NCBI GenBank assembly: GCA_041441555.1
Contig: JASDSW010000027.1
Location: 1 to 27,826, forward strand
Length of the DNA: 27,826 bases
Direction: 5' to 3'
DNA from: Pseudaeromonas sp041441555
GTDB lineage: Bacteria; Pseudomonadota; Gammaproteobacteria; Enterobacterales; Aeromonadaceae
Positions 22,730 through 27,826 of this stretch are shown here, piece by piece. The stretch's first letter is position 1, and every line of letters starts with the position of its first letter. The translations under genes were made by a program, and so were the position numbers. The notes under the pieces were generated by a model. The model was not told the DNA's origin. It made no database searches and saw nothing but the letters and a program-made list of their open reading frames with translations.

Positions 22730-25700
22730 ATGGATTTTCAATTTAAAAAACTCGCTTGGTTGATGCCGAGCGTCATCGCTCTAGCACTGACCGGTTGTGG
22801 CGGTGGCGGAAGTGGTAGCAACAGTGATGACCCGACACCAGAGCCAGGCGCCACAACACCATCGTTCGAACTGCTGCTCTCCACCGCCGATGACGCCTCC
22901 GCCAAGAGCGGCGCCAAAGCGACCCTTGCTGAATTCCAAACCTACAACCTTCACATCTGGAACAGCGATGAATGCGGCAACATCGCCGATAAATCCATCC
23001 TGACCGACTGGGGCACCATCAAGGATGCTGACCATCCAGATCGCGTCAGTGAACGCGGCAACCCGGTTTGGGATCTGCCGGTAACCGCCGACGAAGGCTG
23101 CATCAACATGATCGTGCTCAACGACACCGATGGTGGCAAGGATCGCGATGACAATGAAAAAATTGGTGGCAACCGTAAGTTCACCATCACCAAAACAGCC
23201 AAAGCCGGTATGGCCTGGCCCACTACTGACGACATCTATAGCAGCTATGAAGAAGCCGTCGCCGGTCTGGCAGGCATCAATGGCGCCTCCGCCCATCTGG
23301 TCAGCGCCGATACCCTGGTATGGAACAAGGCCGACAGCGCCAAGTCTGTTCGTCTGTACCACAACGCCACCGGCGGTATGACCACCAGCGGCACCGCTCT
23401 GCCGGAAGGGGACTTCATCACCCTGACGCCGACCGGAAAGAACTACGATGGTGACGGCACCTACATGGACGACTTCAAGACGTTCACGGTAGCAACCGCC
23501 GATCAGGCCAAGATCAAGAACATGCTCAAAGAGGAGCTGATTGCTATCGCCGTCAGCACCGATGACAAGATCCTCGCTGCCACTCGCGTACAAGCAGCCC
23601 AGGCACTGGATAGCATCTATGCACCCACCGCCAAGACGCTGGCTTATGGCGCCATCGTTGGCGATAGCGATGTGACCTTCCGCCTGTGGGCTCCGACGGC
23701 CAAATCCGTCAAGCTGCACATCTACAACGCCGACCAGAGCTCTGCCAGTCTGCACCCCATGACCTATGATGCCGCCTCCGGCTCTTGGTCTTATGTTGGC
23801 GCCACGTCACTCAAAGACAAGTTCTACCGTTATGTGGTGGAGGTCTACCATCCGCTGACTCGCAAGGTAGAAAACTACGAAGTCACCGACCCCTACTCGC
23901 TGAGCCTCTCCATGAACTCCGAGTACAGTCAGGTGGTCGATCTGGATGATGCCGATCTGAAACCCGCAGGTTGGGACGACTTAAAGGCTCCGCATTCACA
24001 AAAGGACGCGGACATCGCCAAGATGGTGATTCACGAGTCCCATGTGCGCGATCTGACGGCATTTGACACCGGCCTGACCGATGCCACCCAACGTGGCAAG
24101 TTCGTCGCCCTGACCGACGCAAATTCTCTGGCCGTTCAACATCTGAAGGAACTGGCTGCCGCTGGCGTTACTCACCTGCAGATCCTGCCTGCCTTCGATA
24201 TCGCCACCATCAACGAAGACCCCGACAAGGTTGCCAACCTGGACGACAAGTTCAGCAAGCTGTGTGCGGTCAACGAAGAGGTGAAGAACAGCACCAAGTT
24301 CAAGGGTAACTGCTCCGGCACCAAGACAGTCGCCGAAGTACTGGCTGCGCTGAGCAAAGAGGGTGAAGATCGCCAAGAGCTCAACCGCATGGTGGCCAGC
24401 ACCGACTCCTTCAACTGGGGTTACGATCCGTATCACTACACGGTGCCGGAAGGCTCTTACGCCACCAATGCCGAGGGCAAGCAGCGTATTCTCGAATTCC
24501 GTAAGATGGTCAAGGCCGTCAAGGAAGATATCGGCATGAACCTGGTCATGGATGTGGTCTACAACCACACCAATGAATCAGGCGTCTCCTCCAAGTCAGT
24601 GCTCGACAAGATTGTCCCTTGGTACTACCAACGTCTGGATGAAAACTCTGGTGCGGTCACGCAATCCACCTGCTGCTCCAACACGGCACCGGAACATGCC
24701 ATGTTTGCCAAGCTGATGGATGACTCGCTGGTCACCTGGACCAAAGAGTACAAGATTGACTCCTTCCGCTTCGACCTCATGGGCCATCACCCGAAGGCAC
24801 AGATGGTAGAAGCACTGGCCAAGGTCAAGGCCGTCGCTCCAGAGATGTACTTCTACGGCGAAGGCTGGAATTTCGGTGAAGTGGAAAATGATGCCCGCTT
24901 CGAACAGGCCCGTCAGGCTAACCTGGGTGGTACCGGTATCGGTTCCTTCTCGGACCGTCTGCGTGACGCCGTCCGTGGTGGTAGCCCGTTCGACAGCAAG
25001 TACGATGAGGTAATCACAAAAAATGAGGATGGTTCAACCACGACCAAACCAGCCGGTAACTATATCCGTGACAATCAAGGCTTCGGCAACGGCGCCTTTG
25101 TGGTACCGAACGAAACCAATGCGATCACCGAGAGTGCAGCTCGTCATCTGGCCGATCTGACCATGCTGGGCATGGCCGGTAACCTGAAGGACTTCGTACT
25201 GGTCACGCAAAACGATCTGCCGACCAAGGGGGTCGACGTCGATTACAACGGTCAGCCCGCGGGCTACGCCGTGGATCCGACCGAAATCCAGAACTATGTC
25301 TCCAAGCACGACAACCAGACCATCTTTGACATCATTGCCTATAAGGCTGCCAAGGGTGCCTCTCTGACTGACCGTGTGCGGATGCAAGGCGTGTCTCTGG
25401 CCACCGTCCTGCTGGGTCAAGGCACCGCCTTCGATCAGCAAGGCTCCGAGCTGCTGCGCTCCAAGTCCTTCGAGCGTGACTCCTTCGACTCAGGTGATTG
25501 GTACAACAAGGTGGACTACACCAAGTCGACCAACAACTACGACGTCGGTCTGCCACGCAAGGATAAGGATGGCGACAACTATCCGTTGATCAAGGCGGTC
25601 AAGGATGTGGTCGGTGCCCCGGTCACCAACGACATCGAACAGATGGAAAGCTTCTACAAGGAGCTGGCCAGCCTGCGGAAATCCTCACCGCTGTTCACTT

Positions 25701-26485
25701 TGGGGACGGGTGCCGAAGTCATGAAGCGCGTCGACTTCCGTAACGTGGGTAAAACTGCGACACCGGGCCTGATCGCCATGACCATTGACGATGGCACCGG
25801 CCAGACCGATCTGGATCCGGCCGTTGACGGCATCGTGGTGATCCTCAATGCCACCAATGCAACGCAAACCGTTGGCGGATTTGTCGATGGCGCCGGGACT
25901 CCAATCGATCTGAGTGGCTTTGTGCAAAGCGATGTTCAAACCACGCTGGCCTCTGACTCCATCGGGACAGGTGCAACTGCGCCAGCCGCTGCCGATGGCA
26001 CCTTCAGCGTCCCGGCCTGGTCCGTGGCTGTGTTTGTCAAGCAGCAATCCGGAGCCCAAGGTACCGGTCTGCCGGTCAGCAAGAAACAGGATCCGGCCAC
26101 CATCGAGCCGTTTGATGTGCCGGTTTACCTGCCGGGCAAACTGATTGGTAGCTGGGATTTCTCTGATGCCAACAAGTTCGTCTTCACCGGAGCCGACTAT
26201 AGCTACCAGCTGTCTACCGAAGTGACTGAAGAGTTTATCGCTGCCGGTACCCAATCAGTTGAGTTCAAGGTCTCCGACAATGCTTGGGGCGACAATGGTG
26301 TCAATTATGGGGTCTGCACAGCAGGTGCCAAGTTGACAGCTGGTACTCCGCTGACCCTGTGTCCAGGCAAGGGCACTGGCAACATCACTCTGGATGTGAG
26401 CAAGGTTGGCACCTACCACTTCACCTTCAAGGTAATCGACAAGGACAGCCCGACACTGACCGTCACCGTCGATCCAGCACCATAA
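22730..26485 (+). CDS. pulA: Pullulanase-type alpha-1,6-glucosidase, lipoprotein
   Basis: Debranching GH13 enzyme of 1251 aa cleaving alpha-1,6 links in pullulan, glycogen or starch. A lipoprotein signal ends in LTGC (Cys23), then Gly/Ser and Pro/Glu linkers; Gly at +2 predicts the outer membrane. In order: a CBM41-like starch-binding domain (about 50-160, LHIWNSDECGN), a second N-terminal region, CBM48 (about 305-390, VTFRLWAPTAKSVKL), then the GH13 barrel with FNWGYDP, DVVYNHT (Asp608), FRFDLMGHH (nucleophile Asp682), YGEGWNFGE (acid Glu711) and SKHDNQ (Asp861). A C-terminal region of about 140 aa with two Cys follows the usual pullulanase end. The start has AAGGA 9 nt upstream. Klebsiella PulA (about 1090 aa) is type II secreted; the same route is possible here. 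Confidence 0.93.
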   Translation: MDFQFKKLAWLMPSVIALALTGCGGGGSGSNSDDPTPEPGATTPSFELLLSTADDASAKSGAKATLAEFQTYNLHIWNSDECGNIADKSILTDWGTIKDADHPDRVSERGNPVWDLPVTADEGCINMIVLNDTDGGKDRDDNEKIGGNRKFTITKTAKAGMAWPTTDDIYSSYEEAVAGLAGINGASAHLVSADTLVWNKADSAKSVRLYHNATGGMTTSGTALPEGDFITLTPTGKNYDGDGTYMDDFKTFTVATADQAKIKNMLKEELIAIAVSTDDKILAATRVQAAQALDSIYAPTAKTLAYGAIVGDSDVTFRLWAPTAKSVKLHIYNADQSSASLHPMTYDAASGSWSYVGATSLKDKFYRYVVEVYHPLTRKVENYEVTDPYSLSLSMNSEYSQVVDLDDADLKPAGWDDLKAPHSQKDADIAKMVIHESHVRDLTAFDTGLTDATQRGKFVALTDANSLAVQHLKELAAAGVTHLQILPAFDIATINEDPDKVANLDDKFSKLCAVNEEVKNSTKFKGNCSGTKTVAEVLAALSKEGEDRQELNRMVASTDSFNWGYDPYHYTVPEGSYATNAEGKQRILEFRKMVKAVKEDIGMNLVMDVVYNHTNESGVSSKSVLDKIVPWYYQRLDENSGAVTQSTCCSNTAPEHAMFAKLMDDSLVTWTKEYKIDSFRFDLMGHHPKAQMVEALAKVKAVAPEMYFYGEGWNFGEVENDARFEQARQANLGGTGIGSFSDRLRDAVRGGSPFDSKYDEVITKNEDGSTTTKPAGNYIRDNQGFGNGAFVVPNETNAITESAARHLADLTMLGMAGNLKDFVLVTQNDLPTKGVDVDYNGQPAGYAVDPTEIQNYVSKHDNQTIFDIIAYKAAKGASLTDRVRMQGVSLATVLLGQGTAFDQQGSELLRSKSFERDSFDSGDWYNKVDYTKSTNNYDVGLPRKDKDGDNYPLIKAVKDVVGAPVTNDIEQMESFYKELASLRKSSPLFTLGTGAEVMKRVDFRNVGKTATPGLIAMTIDDGTGQTDLDPAVDGIVVILNATNATQTVGGFVDGAGTPIDLSGFVQSDVQTTLASDSIGTGATAPAAADGTFSVPAWSVAVFVKQQSGAQGTGLPVSKKQDPATIEPFDVPVYLPGKLIGSWDFSDANKFVFTGADYSYQLSTEVTEEFIAAGTQSVEFKVSDNAWGDNGVNYGVCTAGAKLTAGTPLTLCPGKGTGNITLDVSKVGTYHFTFKVIDKDSPTLTVTVDPAP

Positions 26486-26522
26486 ATTGATAGACAGGCA
26501 ATGTGTCTGCCATTAATACCAA

Positions 26523-26548
26523 CCGGGGCCTCGTGCCCCAGTTTTTTT
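26523..26548 (+). terminator. Rho-independent terminator of pulA
   Basis: GGGGC (26525-26529) and GCCCC (26535-26539) form the stem with a 5-nt loop, followed by AG and T7. It lies 40 bp after the stop codon. Confidence 0.85.
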
Positions 26549-26802
26549 ATGCGCGTCGCCATTTCTGAACCGCACCTATACGGGTAGGCAGAATGTCATC
26601 GGTTGGTCATCAAATCCTCACCTCATCGCTATGAAATAGCTTTCAACGTACATAGACTGGCCTGGTCAATCAGGATTTGACCGTTACTGCCACGGACACA
26701 AACAGGATCGAGGATCTCACTCCCGGTTTTGTCGGCTGTCGCCAACACCTATTGCGCTGTACATCCCCCAGGTGACAGCCATGGTCATGCCGGAGAATCC
26801 AG
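26549..26802. other. Intergenic region before the 67-aa gene
   Basis: No gene recognised. Two small dyads are present: GCTAT-GAA-ATAGC (26628-26640) and GGTCAA-N7-TTGACC (26664-26682), which could be operators or leader hairpins. No convincing promoter hexamers were identified. Confidence 0.4.
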
Positions 26803-27006
26803 ATGGAAAAGACGCTGATTGAGATCACCAACCGCATGCTGTTCACCGAGTACCTGCAGCACATGGGGGTTCGCGCCCCGAGCCTGCAACAAGAGTGGGT
26901 CTATACCCGCGGCAAGCGAGTCTTAGCCCGCATCCAGGCAGGTCCCAGCCGCCTGCGCTTCTTCATCGATGCCTCGAGCATGACGCCGTCTCATCGCTCA
27001 AGCTGA
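26803..27006 (+). CDS. Small hypothetical protein, 67 aa
   Basis: I do not recognise the family. The frame looks real: GGAGA lies 7 nt before the ATG, and most codons end in G or C, as in the neighbours. The product is soluble and basic, about 67 aa, starting MEKTLIEITNRMLFTEYL and ending in a Ser-rich tail, with no signal peptide or membrane segment. Its N-terminal half looks helical and its C-terminal half (RVLARIQAGPSRLRFFID) strand-like. It stands alone between pulA and the VF530 gene. Confidence 0.6.
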   Translation: MEKTLIEITNRMLFTEYLQHMGVRAPSLQQEWVYTRGKRVLARIQAGPSRLRFFIDASSMTPSHRSS

Positions 27007-27306
27007 CCAACGCGGGCAGATCGCCCAATGCCCGGCCCCCAGTGCCCGGCCAAGAATAAACAAGTGCCTCGCCCCCGCAGGCCCCTGACACAAAGTTCCA
27101 GAAATGGCACTTTGTCGGCAATTGTTGGCCAGTTTTTTTGACCGCAACGCAAATTTGCGGTTCAATGCGCGCAATCCATTTTGAAATCAACTTGCCGCAG
27201 GGGCTGGCCTCGATGCCATCTTCCGATGTGGCGAGCTATTTTGTCCGGGCGCCGTCATGAAGTCATGTCGTTGCGTCATCGTCAGCCGCACACCTTCAGG
27301 CATTTT
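27007..27306. other. Structured leader region upstream of the VF530 gene
   Basis: A 300-bp non-coding stretch. It contains a hairpin with a GAAA tetraloop (27090-27115), a T7 run (27133-27139), and a second stem, TTGACCGCAA (27138-27147) with TTGCGG-T-TCAA (27155-27165), which includes the palindrome CGCAAATTTGCG (27148-27159). Further right are three GTCAT repeats. It may hold a terminator for the 67-aa gene plus a long structured 5' leader. Confidence 0.5.
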
Positions 27307-27826
27307 ATGAGCGACAAACAAGCAAGCAATCCGCTACACGGCATCACGCTAGAGAGCCTCCTCTCGGAACTGGTCAGCCTCTATGGATGGCAAGGATTGG
27401 CCGAACGCCTCCCGATCAACTGCTTCAGCAACGAACCGAGTATCAAATCCAGCCTGAGCTTCCTGCGCCGCACCTCCTGGGCCCGGCAGAAGGTAGAGGC
27501 ACTCTATCTGGCCAGCCAGGATAACAGCTTGCAGCAGGTCGATGCCGCCTCCTCGACCGAGCCACGCACCATCATGAGCCGTCCGCAAGCCAGCGGCAAA
27601 AAAACGGGCGAGCGTCGTCCTCGCCAGGGATACGGCACCGATCGCGCACCACGCGCCGAGGGCGACCGTCCCCAGGGCGAACGCAGCTTCCGCCGTGACG
27701 GCGAACGTCCACAAGGCGAGCGCAATTTCCGGCGTGATGGCGACCGCCCGCAAGGCGAACGCAGCTTCCGTCGTGATGGCGACCGCCCGCAAGGCGAACG
27801 CAGCTTCCGTCGTGATGGCGACCGCC
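27307..27826 (+). CDS. VF530-family DNA-binding protein with repetitive basic tail (partial)
   Basis: The frame is open from ATG 27307 to the window end (173 codons), so the 3' end is missing. Residues 10-72 carry the VF530 (DUF2132) domain: LHGITLESLLSELVSLYGW, INCFSNEPSIKSSLSFLR, then RTSWARQKVEALYL. VF530 proteins are small DNA binders, usually about 70-90 aa; this one continues into a linker and then a highly charged tail of 13-residue repeats, consensus GDRPQGERSFRRD, starting at residue 119. The ribosome site is weak (CAGG, about 7-8 nt before ATG). A long opposite-strand Ala-rich frame here is a shadow. The tail could bind nucleic acid non-specifically. Confidence 0.85.
   Translation, partial: MSDKQASNPLHGITLESLLSELVSLYGWQGLAERLPINCFSNEPSIKSSLSFLRRTSWARQKVEALYLASQDNSLQQVDAASSTEPRTIMSRPQASGKKTGERRPRQGYGTDRAPRAEGDRPQGERSFRRDGERPQGERNFRRDGDRPQGERSFRRDGDRPQGERSFRRDGDR
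27661..27826 (+). repeat. 39-bp in-frame tandem repeat
   Basis: Four full units start at 27661, 27700, 27739 and 27778, and a fifth begins at 27817 and is cut by the window end. Units at 27739 and 27778 are identical at the DNA level, while the first two differ mainly at third positions and two residues (Asp/Glu, Ser/Asn). Recent expansion of the 3' copies is likely. Confidence 0.95.

Noticed and set aside
27349..27792. Ala-rich minus-strand frame at the right end
   Set aside because: It is the complement of the repeat tail of the VF530 gene; the repeats look regular on both strands, but the plus frame has the domain match.
27661..27826. CRISPR array
   Set aside because: The 39-bp units are directly adjacent without spacers and stay in frame, so they are a coding tandem repeat.

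Overview
The window reads as chromosomal DNA of a GC-rich gammaproteobacterium. The sugar, purine and thiamine proteins look closest to enteric/Vibrio-type orthologs, and the high-GC third positions and gene set fit an Aeromonas-like genome best. That assignment is an inference from remembered protein sequences, not from a search. No tRNA, rRNA, insertion sequence, prophage gene or CRISPR array was seen.

Layout. (1) 1-8.7 kb is a galactose block: a LamB-type sugar porin and the repressor GalR on the minus strand, then galE-galT-galK-galM on the plus strand with an aldo/keto reductase behind. Near-consensus GalR operators lie at the start of galE and also on the porin promoter, so the porin probably belongs to the galactose regulon. 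(2) 8.9-11.7 kb holds a YddA/SbmA-type ABC exporter and a secreted transglutaminase-like protein; a small PilZ protein runs head-on into the latter. (3) 12.0-15.5 kb is a TPP riboswitch followed by thiB-thiP-thiQ, the thiamine uptake ABC system. (4) 15.5-16.9 kb is a PIN-PhoH protein on the minus strand, whose stop codon is interlocked with that of thiQ. (5) 17.3-18.9 kb is a two-gene operon for a plasmid R1-like ParM actin homolog and a ParR-like partner, placed between housekeeping genes. (6) 19.2-22.2 kb is purH-purD. (7) 22.7-26.5 kb encodes a large pullulanase lipoprotein. (8) 26.8 kb to the end holds a small unknown gene and a VF530-family DNA-binding protein with a 39-bp tandem repeat that runs off the window.

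How the genes fit together. GalR, CRP-like sites and GalR operators suggest coordinated entry (porin), mutarotation (GalM) and Leloir conversion (GalK, GalT, GalE) of galactose. The thi operon is feedback-controlled by TPP, and purH-purD carry a PurR-like box and an intergenic hairpin.

The least expected element is the chromosomal ParM/ParR pair with helically phased boxes upstream that could be a centromere-like site. Next are the repeat-tailed VF530 protein, with a structured leader, and the GalR-controlled porin.
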